The notes beneath the pieces are model-generated. The model did not search any database. It saw nothing but the letters and a program-made list of their open reading frames with translations, and was not told where the DNA came from. Below are positions 43,595 to 50,995 of a DNA stretch of 64,000 nucleotides, piece after piece (position 1 is the first letter of the stretch; every line of letters starts with the position of its first letter). The stretch is from contig NZ_JXSL01000027.1 in the NCBI RefSeq assembly GCF_000829825.1, forward strand, positions 547,093 through 611,092, given 5' to 3'. The translations under genes were made by a program, and so were the position numbers. Source of the DNA: Paramagnetospirillum magnetotacticum MS-1 (GTDB lineage: Bacteria > Pseudomonadota > Alphaproteobacteria > Rhodospirillales > Magnetospirillaceae).

Positions 43595-44593
43595 ATGACC
43601 GTTCGTATCACCCGCCGTCGTGCCATCACGGTTCTGGCCGCCGCCGCCGGACTGCCGTTGTTGATGAAGGCCAATGCCGCCCAGGCCCGCCTGGTGCGCT
43701 GGGAAGGGACGACGCTGGGCGCGCCGTCGACCATCCAGCTCTTCTCCACCGACGAGGCCCAGGCCCGCGCCGCCCTGGCCGCGGCCCAAGCCGAACTGGC
43801 CCGGCTGGAAGCCATCTTCAGCATCTACCGCGCCGATTCGGCCCTGTCGGCCTTGAACCGCGACGGCAAGCTGGACAATGCGCCCGCCGAATTCGTCGAA
43901 CTGGCCGCCCATGCCAAGAGCCTGGCTGCCATCAGCGACGGCGCCTTCGACCCCACCATCCAGCCGGTGTGGCAGCTTTATTTCAGCCACTTCACCGCCG
44001 CCAACCCCGACGCAGCTGGCCCGTCGCGCAAGGATCTGGACGCGGCCCTGGCCCTGGTTGACTGGAAGGGAATCGAGATCGACCCCGCCGGGCGCCGTGT
44101 GGCCCTGGCCCGGCCCGGCATGGCGCTGACGCTCAACGCCCGCGCCCAAGGCTATATCACCGACAAGGTGGCCGAGGTGCTGCGCGCCCACGGCTTCACC
44201 CAGATGCTGGTGGATATGGGCGAGCCCCGCGCCATGGAGGCTAAGCCCGACGGCTCCGCCTGGCGCATCGGCATCGCCAATCCCGCCGACAATTCCAAGG
44301 CCGTCACCTCGGTCGACGTGATCAACAAGTGTGTCTCCACCTCGGGCGGCTATGGCACCATCTTCGACGAGGCGGGCAAGTTCACCCACATCATCGACCC
44401 CAGGACCGGCAAGACCGCTCCGGCCGATCTGGGCGTGACGGTGATCGCCGACAACGCCACCATCGCCGATGGCCTGGCCACCGCCCTGATCCTGGCCCCC
44501 GAGGCCAAGCGCGCCCATATCCTGCGGGCGGGCGGCGCGGAGAAGGCCTTCTTTGTCACGCCCGAAGGTGTGGTCGCGACGGTGACGGCCTAA
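43595..44593 (+). CDS. apbE: FAD:protein FMN transferase (ApbE), Tat- or Sec-exported
   Basis: Attaches FMN covalently to Thr/Ser of RnfD and RnfG. 332 residues from the ATG at 43595 (GAAGGAGGG ahead). An N-terminal signal with ITRRRAITVLAAAAG and cleavage near NAAQA places the enzyme in the periplasm. Family stretches: FSIYRADSALSALNRDGKL, SDGAFDPTIQPVWQLY, LNARAQGYITDKVAEVLRAHGFTQMLVDMGEPRAM, FTHIIDPRTGKTAP, and the Mg2+ site region DNATIADGLATALILAP. Its place as first gene of the rnf operon matches its function. A longer in-frame frame reaching upstream to 43472 adds no homology. Confidence 0.93.
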   Translation: MTVRITRRRAITVLAAAAGLPLLMKANAAQARLVRWEGTTLGAPSTIQLFSTDEAQARAALAAAQAELARLEAIFSIYRADSALSALNRDGKLDNAPAEFVELAAHAKSLAAISDGAFDPTIQPVWQLYFSHFTAANPDAAGPSRKDLDAALALVDWKGIEIDPAGRRVALARPGMALTLNARAQGYITDKVAEVLRAHGFTQMLVDMGEPRAMEAKPDGSAWRIGIANPADNSKAVTSVDVINKCVSTSGGYGTIFDEAGKFTHIIDPRTGKTAPADLGVTVIADNATIADGLATALILAPEAKRAHILRAGGAEKAFFVTPEGVVATVTA

Positions 44594-44598
44594 GTCGG

Positions 44599-45135
44599 AT
44601 GAGCGATCCCCTGTCCACGTTTCCCGATACCGATGACCGCGACATGATCGAGGGCTTTGCCCGCGTTGTCGCCATCAGCGACGGCAAGGCCTGGGCCGAA
44701 CCCGAGCAGGCGCCCAGTTGCGGCGGCTGCCACTCGGCCGGGCTGTGCAGTATCGGCAAGCAGATCGGGGACCCGACCGCGCGCCAGATGGCCAAGCGCT
44801 TCGCCCTGCCGGGCGATCTGGGCCTGACGGTGGGGGAAAAAGTGGTGGTGGGTGTGCGCGAGGACACCCTGACCAAGGGCGCGCTCACCGCCTACGGCTT
44901 GCCGCTGGTCACTTTGCTGGCGGGCGGCATCTTGGGACAGGAACTGGGTCGCAGCGATGCCTTGGCGGCGCTGGGAGCCGTCATCGGTATGGTGGCCGGG
45001 CTTTTCGGCTCCCGCATCATCGCCGGTATTCTTTCGGCACGGGGGGAACTGACCCCCCGCTTCCTGCGCCGCACATTTGATGTGCCCGCGGATGGGGCCT
45101 GCCACACGGAACTTGGCCACACGGAACTTGGGTAA
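44599..45135 (+). CDS. rseC: SoxR-reducing system protein RseC family
   Basis: A 178-residue membrane protein: an N-terminal soluble part with Cys motif CGGCHSAGLCSIG (C-x2-C-x5-C) and two adjacent hydrophobic segments (about 94-112, 118-137). RseC/MucC-type proteins accompany rnf/rsx genes and are linked to assembly or regulation of the complex. It starts 5 bases after the apbE stop. Its C-terminus contains a perfect in-frame 15-bp tandem duplication (45101-45115 and 45116-45130), giving the repeat CHTELGHTELG just before the stop. Confidence 0.85.
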   Translation: MSDPLSTFPDTDDRDMIEGFARVVAISDGKAWAEPEQAPSCGGCHSAGLCSIGKQIGDPTARQMAKRFALPGDLGLTVGEKVVVGVREDTLTKGALTAYGLPLVTLLAGGILGQELGRSDALAALGAVIGMVAGLFGSRIIAGILSARGELTPRFLRRTFDVPADGACHTELGHTELG

Positions 45136-45150
45136 AGGGGAAAGCACCCG

Positions 45151-45732
45151 ATGCAACATTACCTTCTGCTGATCATCAGCGCCGCCCTGGTCAGCAATGT
45201 CGTGCTGATGCGGTTCCTGGGCCTGTGTTCCTTCATGGGCGTCACCACCCGGGTCGATACCGCCGTGGGCATGGGGGCCGCCACCACCTTCTGCATCACC
45301 ATTTCGGCCATGCTGGACTGGGGTCTCGAGCACTATCTGCTGGAGCCTTACGAACTGGGCTATCTGCGCACCGTGGCCTTCATCCTGGTCATCGCGGCCG
45401 CCGTGCAGTTCACCGAGGCCGTGGTCCGCAAGGTCTCGCCCGTCATGTTCCAGATGCTGGGCATCTATCTGCCGCTGATCACCACCAACTGCGCCGTGCT
45501 GGGCGTCAATCTGCTGCTGGTTGAAGGCAAGATGAACTTCATCGAGAGCACGCTGTTCGCCCTGGCCTCGTCGCTGGGCTATTCGCTGGTCATGGTGCTG
45601 TTCGCCGGCCTCAGAGAGCGTATCGCGCTCAACGCCGTGCCACGCCTGTTCGCCGGTCCGCCCATCGGCTTCATCACCGCCAGCTTGCTGGCCCTGGCCT
45701 TCATGGGCTTTTCCGGTATGAGCACCAATTAG
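45151..45732 (+). CDS. rnfA: Electron transport complex subunit RnfA
   Basis: Membrane subunit of the Rnf complex, 193 residues with six membrane segments. Matches: YLLLIISAALVSNVVLMRFLGLCSFMGV near the N-terminus and IYLPLITTNCAVLGVNLL mid-chain. The conserved Cys of LGLC and of TNC coordinate the intramembrane [2Fe-2S] cluster shared with RnfE. Followed after 13 bases by rnfB. Confidence 0.95.
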   Translation: MQHYLLLIISAALVSNVVLMRFLGLCSFMGVTTRVDTAVGMGAATTFCITISAMLDWGLEHYLLEPYELGYLRTVAFILVIAAAVQFTEAVVRKVSPVMFQMLGIYLPLITTNCAVLGVNLLLVEGKMNFIESTLFALASSLGYSLVMVLFAGLRERIALNAVPRLFAGPPIGFITASLLALAFMGFSGMSTN

Positions 45733-45745
45733 GAGGTTGCCTGTC

Positions 45746-46282
45746 ATGTTGTTGGATGTCGGAAGTCTGGCGGTGATGGGTGTGACGCTGGGCGCGGTTC
45801 TGGGAACCGCAGCCAAGCTCCTGGCCGTGCCCAATAACCCCATCGAGGAAGAGCTGCAGAACCTGCTTCCCGGTTCCCAGTGCGGCCAGTGCGGCTTCGT
45901 GGGCTGTGCCCAATACGCCGCGGCCCTGGCCAAGGGCGGCACGCCGGTCACGCTCTGCGCGCCGGGCGGCAAGGCCACCATCGAGGCTCTGGCCAAGAAG
46001 CTGGGCGTGCATGCCGATGCCGACGGTCACGAAGAGGTCGGCCCCCGCGTCGCCTTCGTCAACGAGGATCTGTGCATCGGCTGCCTGCGCTGCATCGGCG
46101 AATGCGGCTCGGACGCCATCGTCGGCGCGCCCAAGCAGCTTCACACGGTGATCGCCGACGCCTGCCACGCCTGTGGCAAGTGCTTCAAGATCTGCCCCAC
46201 CGAGGCCATCGAGATGCGCCCCATCCCGCAAACCATCGCAGCCTGGCACTGGAATAAGCCCGGCGAGCATTCGGCTCATTGA
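45746..46282 (+). CDS. rnfB: Electron transport complex iron-sulfur subunit RnfB
   Basis: 178 residues from the ATG at 45746, with AGGAGG nine bases ahead. An N-terminal membrane anchor (about 7-27) is followed by a [4Fe-4S] domain with C46, C49, C54 and C71 (CGQCGFVGC ... TLC). Two ferredoxin motifs follow: CIGCLRCIGEC and CHACGKCFKICP. In the first the usual Pro after the fourth Cys is Gly. RnfB receives electrons and passes them on within the complex. Shorter than many gammaproteobacterial RnfB proteins but complete in its motifs. Confidence 0.95.
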   Translation: MLLDVGSLAVMGVTLGAVLGTAAKLLAVPNNPIEEELQNLLPGSQCGQCGFVGCAQYAAALAKGGTPVTLCAPGGKATIEALAKKLGVHADADGHEEVGPRVAFVNEDLCIGCLRCIGECGSDAIVGAPKQLHTVIADACHACGKCFKICPTEAIEMRPIPQTIAAWHWNKPGEHSAH

Positions 46283-46295
46283 GGAGAGACGGTCG

Positions 46296-47792
46296 ATGAA
46301 ACTGTTTCCCATCCTGGGGGGCATCCACCCGGAATACCGCAAGGAGCTGACGAGCGAAAAGGCTATCGTCGCCCTGCCGCTTCCGAAGACGCTTTACCTC
46401 CCCTTGCAGCAGCATATGGGCGCGCCCGCCAATACCACCGTCAGCGTGGGTGACGAAGTCAAGAAGGGCCAGGTCCTGGCCAAGGCGCAGGGCGCCATCT
46501 CGGCCGCCGTGCATGCCCCCACTTCGGGCCGCATCGCCGCCATTACCGAGATGACCGCGCCCCATCCTTCGGGTCTGCCCCAGTTGACCATCATGCTGGA
46601 TTCCGACGGCAAGGATGAGTGGGCCGAGCCCATGGCCGCCATTGCCGATCCCTTCGCGGCTTCTGCCAATGAGATCAAGACCCGCGTCGCCGAGGCCGGT
46701 ATCGTCGGCCTGGGCGGGGCGACCTTCCCCTCGGCGGTGAAGCTGGGCCTGGGTGGTCAGCACAAGCTGGAAATCCTGCTCTTGAACGGCGCCGAGTGCG
46801 AGCCCTACCTCACCTGCGACGACCGTGTCATGCGCGAATTCGCGGCCCAAGTGGTGGATGGCGCCCGCATCATGGCCCATGCGCTCGGCGCTCCCAAGGT
46901 GATCATCGCCGTGGAGGACAACAAGCCCCAGGCCGTGGAATCCTTGAAGGCCGAAGCCGCCAAGACCCCCAATGTCGAAGTGGTGGGCGTGCCGGTTCAG
47001 TATCCCATGGGCGCCGAACGCCACCTGACCCAGGCGGTGACGGGGCGCGAAACGCCGGCCCGCAAGCTGACCGCCGATGTGGGCGTGGTGGTGCACAACG
47101 TCGCCACGGCGCGCGCCGTGCATCAGGCGGTGCGTCTGGGCCGTCCGCTGGTCTCGCGCGTGGTCACGGTCAGCGGCGGCGGCGTCGCCGAGCCGAAGAA
47201 TATCGAAGTGCCGCTGGGCACCAAGGTGAGCGAGCTGCTGGACTTCTGCGGCGGCATCTCCAAGGCCACCAAGCGCGTCATCTCCGGCGGCCCCATGATG
47301 GGCCAGCCTTTGCCCTCGCTGGACGTGGCGGTGGTCAAGGGTACGTCGGGCATCCTGGCGCTGACCCAGTCCGAAACCAACGAACACGCATCCAGCCCCT
47401 GCATCCGCTGCGGCTCCTGCGTCACCTACTGCCCCTGCGGTCTGGTGCCGGTGGAGATGGCCAGCTTCATCAGGAACGACAAGCTGGACCTGGCCGCCAA
47501 GATCGGCGTGCAGGATTGCGTGTCCTGCGGCTCTTGCTCCTATATCTGCCCGTCGCATATTCCGCTGGTGCATTTCTTCAACTACGCCAAGGGCAAGATC
47601 GCGGCCCTCGACCGCGAACGGCGCAAGACCGAGCAGACCAAATCGCTGGTCGAGGCCCATAACGCGCGTCTCGAACGCCAGGCCCAGGCCAAGCGCGAAG
47701 CCGCCGCCAAGGCCAAGGCCGCCAAGGAGGCCGCCGAAGCCGCTGCCGCCGCCCAGGCTCAACCCACCATCGAAGGCGGGGCCAACGCATGA
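46296..47792 (+). CDS. rnfC: Electron transport complex subunit RnfC
   Basis: NADH-oxidising peripheral subunit, 498 residues from the ATG at 46296. It begins MKLFPILGGIHPEYRKELT. It shows the nucleotide-binding region GIVGLGGATFPSAVKL and the flavin/NADH region LLLNGAECEPYLTCDDRVM. Two [4Fe-4S] motifs follow at C369-C379 (CIRCGSCVTYC) and C408-C418 (CVSCGSCSYIC). The last 45 residues are an Ala/Lys/Glu-rich helical tail, as in many RnfC proteins. It overlaps rnfD by 4 bases. Confidence 0.95.
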   Translation: MKLFPILGGIHPEYRKELTSEKAIVALPLPKTLYLPLQQHMGAPANTTVSVGDEVKKGQVLAKAQGAISAAVHAPTSGRIAAITEMTAPHPSGLPQLTIMLDSDGKDEWAEPMAAIADPFAASANEIKTRVAEAGIVGLGGATFPSAVKLGLGGQHKLEILLLNGAECEPYLTCDDRVMREFAAQVVDGARIMAHALGAPKVIIAVEDNKPQAVESLKAEAAKTPNVEVVGVPVQYPMGAERHLTQAVTGRETPARKLTADVGVVVHNVATARAVHQAVRLGRPLVSRVVTVSGGGVAEPKNIEVPLGTKVSELLDFCGGISKATKRVISGGPMMGQPLPSLDVAVVKGTSGILALTQSETNEHASSPCIRCGSCVTYCPCGLVPVEMASFIRNDKLDLAAKIGVQDCVSCGSCSYICPSHIPLVHFFNYAKGKIAALDRERRKTEQTKSLVEAHNARLERQAQAKREAAAKAKAAKEAAEAAAAAQAQPTIEGGANA

Positions 47793-48865
47793 GTATCGTG
47801 ATCGACAAAAGCGGGCCGTTCACCCACGGCCCCAATACCGTGTCAAAGACCATGTTCACGGTCCTGGCGGCCCTGGCGCCCGCCACGCTGTATAATCTGT
47901 GGCTGTTCGGCCTTCCCGCCATTTTGCTGTTCATCGTGACCATGGCCGCCTGCGCGCTGTGCGAGGCCGCCTGCGTGCGCATCAGCGGCGGCAATCCCGA
48001 CCGGGCCCTGGGCGACGGTTCGGTGTTGATCACCGGCTGGCTGCTGGCGCTGTCCCTGCCCCCCTGGGCGCCCTGGTGGGTGGCCGTGGTGGCCTCGGTC
48101 TTCGCCGTCTGCCTCGCCAAGCATGCCTTCGGCGGATTGGGCCAGAACGTCTTCAACCCGGCCATGGTCGGCCGCGTGGTGGTGCTGGTCTCCTTCCCGC
48201 TGCAGATGACCTCCTTCGTTAGCCCTAAGCCGCTGTTCACCCCCGGCTCGCCCGGCCTGTCCGAGTCCATGACCATCATCTTCGGACGTGGGTTCAGCCT
48301 GGACGGCATCAGCACCGCCTCGCCGCTGGGCTTCATCAAGACCGAGCTGTCCAAGGGCGTTCCGGTCACCCAGTCGCTGTCGTCCTTCCCCAGTCTTGGC
48401 GACATGATGATCGGCTTCCACCCCGGCTCCATGGGCGAGACGGCGGTGCCGCTGATCCTTCTGGGCGGCCTGTTCCTCATGTGGCGCAAGATCATCAGCT
48501 GGCACATTCCGGTGTCCATGCTGGCGACCCTGTTCCTGTTGGGCACCATCTTCAGCACCATCGACCCGGCCCGCCACACCGGCGGCATGGTCCAGCTGCT
48601 GTCGGGCGCGTCGTTCCTGGGCGCCTTCTTCATCGCCACCGACTATGTCACCTCGCCGGTGTCCAAGTCGGGCCAGTTGGCCTTCGGCTTCGGCGTCGGG
48701 TTGCTCACCTGGATCATCCGCACCTATGCCGGATATCCCGAGGGCGTGGCCTTCGCCGTGCTGCTGATGAACGCGCTGACGCCCATTCTCGATCAACATT
48801 TCCGGCCGCGCGTCTTCGGGCGCACCCGCAAGGGCGAGCCTCTGCCGGTCAGGGGGGACAAATGA
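47789..48865 (+). CDS. rnfD: Electron transport complex subunit RnfD
   Basis: Membrane subunit carrying covalent FMN and riboflavin, 358 residues, about ten hydrophobic segments. Stretches typical for RnfD: FTHGPNTVSKTMFTVLAALAPATLYNLWLFG, SDGSVLITGWLLALSLPP-like region, LGQNVFNPAMVGRV and FIATDYVTSPVSKSGQL. The expected flavinylation site is LDGISTASPL (171-180), where the acceptor position is Ser178 rather than the common Thr. Overlaps rnfG by 4 bases. Confidence 0.94.
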   Translation: MSIVIDKSGPFTHGPNTVSKTMFTVLAALAPATLYNLWLFGLPAILLFIVTMAACALCEAACVRISGGNPDRALGDGSVLITGWLLALSLPPWAPWWVAVVASVFAVCLAKHAFGGLGQNVFNPAMVGRVVVLVSFPLQMTSFVSPKPLFTPGSPGLSESMTIIFGRGFSLDGISTASPLGFIKTELSKGVPVTQSLSSFPSLGDMMIGFHPGSMGETAVPLILLGGLFLMWRKIISWHIPVSMLATLFLLGTIFSTIDPARHTGGMVQLLSGASFLGAFFIATDYVTSPVSKSGQLAFGFGVGLLTWIIRTYAGYPEGVAFAVLLMNALTPILDQHFRPRVFGRTRKGEPLPVRGDK

Positions 48866-49494
48866 GCCAAGCCGTACGGCCCACCTGGGTCCACGCCTTC
48901 ATCCTCGGCACCTTCTGCGCCGGTTTCGGCGTGGCGCTGGCGCTGACCGACGACGTTACCAAGGCGCCCATCAAGGATCGCGCCCTGGAAGATAAGATGA
49001 ACTCGCTGGGTCAGGTGATCCCTAAGTCCATCCACGACAACAACCCGGTCACCGACGCCATCACCCTGCCCAATCCGGCCGCGGGCGGCCATGGCGGCGC
49101 TCCGGCCGAGACCATCGTCTACCGCGCCATCAAGGACGGCAAGATCACCGGCGTGGCCTTCGAGCTGGACGCCTCGGGCGGCTATGGCGGCCCGGTCAAG
49201 CTGATGATGGGTATCGCGCCCGACGGCAAGCTTTTGGGCGTGCGCGTCATCTCCCACAAGGAGACGCCCGGTCTGGGCGACAAGATCGACGCCGCCAAGA
49301 CTGACTGGATCACCCGATTCACCGGCCTGTCGCTGGGCAACCCGCCTGCGGATAAGTGGAAGGTCAAGAAGGACGGCGGCCAGTTTGACCAGTTCTCGGG
49401 CGCCACCATTACGCCACGCGCCGTGGTGGGTGGCATCCGCCACGGTCTGGAATTCTTCGCCGCCAATTCGGCCCGCATGATGGAGAAGAAGTGA
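48862..49494 (+). CDS. rnfG: Electron transport complex subunit RnfG
   Basis: 210 residues, one N-terminal membrane anchor (about 10-28) and a periplasmic FMN-binding domain. GVRVISHKETPGLGDKID and FDQFSGATITPRAVVGG are family hallmarks; the FMN acceptor is Thr182 in SGAT. Substrate for the ApbE protein of the same operon. The start at 48862 overlaps the rnfD stop, and its stop overlaps the rnfE start (TGATG). Confidence 0.94.
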   Translation: MSQAVRPTWVHAFILGTFCAGFGVALALTDDVTKAPIKDRALEDKMNSLGQVIPKSIHDNNPVTDAITLPNPAAGGHGGAPAETIVYRAIKDGKITGVAFELDASGGYGGPVKLMMGIAPDGKLLGVRVISHKETPGLGDKIDAAKTDWITRFTGLSLGNPPADKWKVKKDGGQFDQFSGATITPRAVVGGIRHGLEFFAANSARMMEKK

Positions 49495-50165
49495 TGTCTG
49501 CAAGCTACGGACGGATCATCAAGGACGGATTGTGGGAAAACAACGGCGTGCTGTGCATGCTGCTGGGCATGTGCCCCACCATGGCCATGACCGGCACCGC
49601 CACCAACGGTTTGGGCATGGGCCTGGCCACGGCGGCGGTGATGGCGGCGTCCAACCTGATGGTGGCCATGTTCCGCAACTACGTCACCCACGAGGTGCGT
49701 ATTCCGGTCTATATCCTGATCGTGGCGGCCAATGTCACCTTCGTGGATCTGGGCATGAATGCCTGGATGCACGAGCTTTACAAGGTGCTGGGCCTGTTCA
49801 TTCCGCTGATCGTCTCCAACTGCCTGCCGCTGGCCCGTCTGGAGGCCTTCGCCGCCAAGGAGCCGGTGCTGCCCTCCTTCCTGGACGGATTGTTCATGGG
49901 CCTGGGCTTCACCCTGGCGCTGACCGCCATCGGCGCGGTGCGCGAGATGATCGGCCAGGGTACCCTGTTCGCCGATGCCGCCCTGCTGCTCGGCCCCTGG
50001 GCCAAGATGTTTGAACTGCGCGTCATGCCCGCCGATTGGGGCATCCTGGTCCTTATCCTGCCGCCCGGCGGCTTCCTGATCGCCGGTTTGATGGTGGTGG
50101 CCAAGCGTCTGGTCGATCTTGCCGGTGGCAAGGAAATCAAGATGGCTGGCGCGCACAGCGTCTAA
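49494..50165 (+). CDS. rnfE: Electron transport complex subunit RnfE
   Basis: 223-residue membrane subunit, six segments, paralogous to RnfA. Motifs: GLWENNGVLCMLLGMCPTMAMTGTATNGLGMGLAT, IPLIVSNCLPLARLEAFA and AIGAVREMIGQGTL. Cys in LGMC and SNC correspond to those of RnfA. The ATG at 49494 is chosen; an in-frame GTG lies one codon upstream. Confidence 0.95.
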   Translation: MSASYGRIIKDGLWENNGVLCMLLGMCPTMAMTGTATNGLGMGLATAAVMAASNLMVAMFRNYVTHEVRIPVYILIVAANVTFVDLGMNAWMHELYKVLGLFIPLIVSNCLPLARLEAFAAKEPVLPSFLDGLFMGLGFTLALTAIGAVREMIGQGTLFADAALLLGPWAKMFELRVMPADWGILVLILPPGGFLIAGLMVVAKRLVDLAGGKEIKMAGAHSV

Positions 50166-50181
50166 GGGAGAGCTAGACATT

Positions 50182-50475
50182 ATGAAAATCGGAGTCGTCT
50201 ACGCCCTTCCCGCCCGCCAGTCATGGCTGACCATCGACGTTCCGGAGGGAACCACGGTCAAGGAAGCCATCCAGAAGTCCGGCATCCTGAACCAGTTTCC
50301 CGAGATCGATCTGGACACCCAGAAGGTCGGAATCTTCGGCAAATCCGCCGCCCTGGACGCGGTGGTGGAGGAAGGGGCGCGCATCGAGATCTACCGCCCC
50401 ATCACCGTCGATCCCAAGACCGTCAAGCGCCGCGCCGCCCCCGAGGCTCCCGCGGCCGGAGGAGCGGAGTCATGA
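50182..50475 (+). CDS. rnfH: RnfH family ubiquitin-like protein
   Basis: A 97-residue beta-grasp protein of the RnfH/UPF0125 family: IGVVYALPARQSWLTIDVPEGTTVKEAIQKSGI, VGIFGKSAALDAVVEEGARIEIYRPITVDPK. Found with rnf operons of nitrogen fixers and elsewhere beside toxin-antitoxin-like ratA; the exact role is unsettled. Presence as the last recognised gene here matches the Rhodobacter-type rnf operon. Confidence 0.92.
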   Translation: MKIGVVYALPARQSWLTIDVPEGTTVKEAIQKSGILNQFPEIDLDTQKVGIFGKSAALDAVVEEGARIEIYRPITVDPKTVKRRAAPEAPAAGGAES

Positions 50476-50885
50476 GCACCCAGGATCTCAGCGTCACCCA
50501 GGCGGTGGCCTATTCCGTCCTTTACGCCCTGGACATCGAAGCCGCAGCGCCCTGGAAGGCCTGGGCCCATATCTGGCTGAAGGGCGATGACCGCACGGCG
50601 GCCTCGGCCCAGATGGCGGCGGCCGGGGCGTCCACCCCATCGGCCAAATCCGCCGCCAATGCCGCCCGTCTGGCCGCCGAAGCCACCCAGTTGCAGACCG
50701 AGGCCGCCATGTTGATGGCCGAGAACCGCAACGCCTCGTGGCAGCTTGACCAGTACGAATTGCGCAACGAGCAGTGCCTGAACTCGGTCGCCGAATCCAT
50801 CCGCATGGGCAGCAGCGACGGAACCCTCGATACCCAAAGCCCCCGCTCGGCGGAATTGCGGGCCAAGGTTCAGAAAGAGTTCTGA
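50472..50885 (+). CDS. Unknown protein encoded at the end of the rnf operon
   Basis: A 137-residue soluble protein whose ATG overlaps the rnfH stop by 4 bases (ATGA), so it is cotranslated with rnfH. I recognise no family. It is rich in Ala (about one in five residues), with a predicted helical stretch AASAQMAAAGASTPSAKSAANAARLAAEATQL, then MAENRNASWQLDQYELRNEQCLNSVAESIRMGS. One Cys only. No signal peptide or membrane segment. Tight coupling suggests a role tied to the Rnf complex or to nitrogenase electron supply, but function is unknown. Confidence 0.7.
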   Translation: MSTQDLSVTQAVAYSVLYALDIEAAAPWKAWAHIWLKGDDRTAASAQMAAAGASTPSAKSAANAARLAAEATQLQTEAAMLMAENRNASWQLDQYELRNEQCLNSVAESIRMGSSDGTLDTQSPRSAELRAKVQKEF

Positions 50886-50892
50886 GGAGTAA

Positions 50893-50995
50893 TATGCGGG
50901 GCTCCGCCCCGGTCCCCGGCTGGAGGCTTACGCCTCCAGACCTCCCCTGATTTTATCGATAAAATTAAAGGGGGTCTGGGGTCTGCCCCAGATGG
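50893..50995. repeat. Palindromic intergenic element between convergent rnf and antiporter genes
   Basis: Three inverted repeats in about 100 bases: CTGGAGGC-TTAC-GCCTCCAG (50920-50939), a perfect 16-bp palindrome ATTTTATCGATAAAAT (50950-50965), and flanking AGACCTCCCC / GGGGGTCT. The latter form an outer stem around the palindrome (50938-50977). It overlaps the last codons of the minus-strand antiporter gene. The block may end transcription from both sides. Confidence 0.6.
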
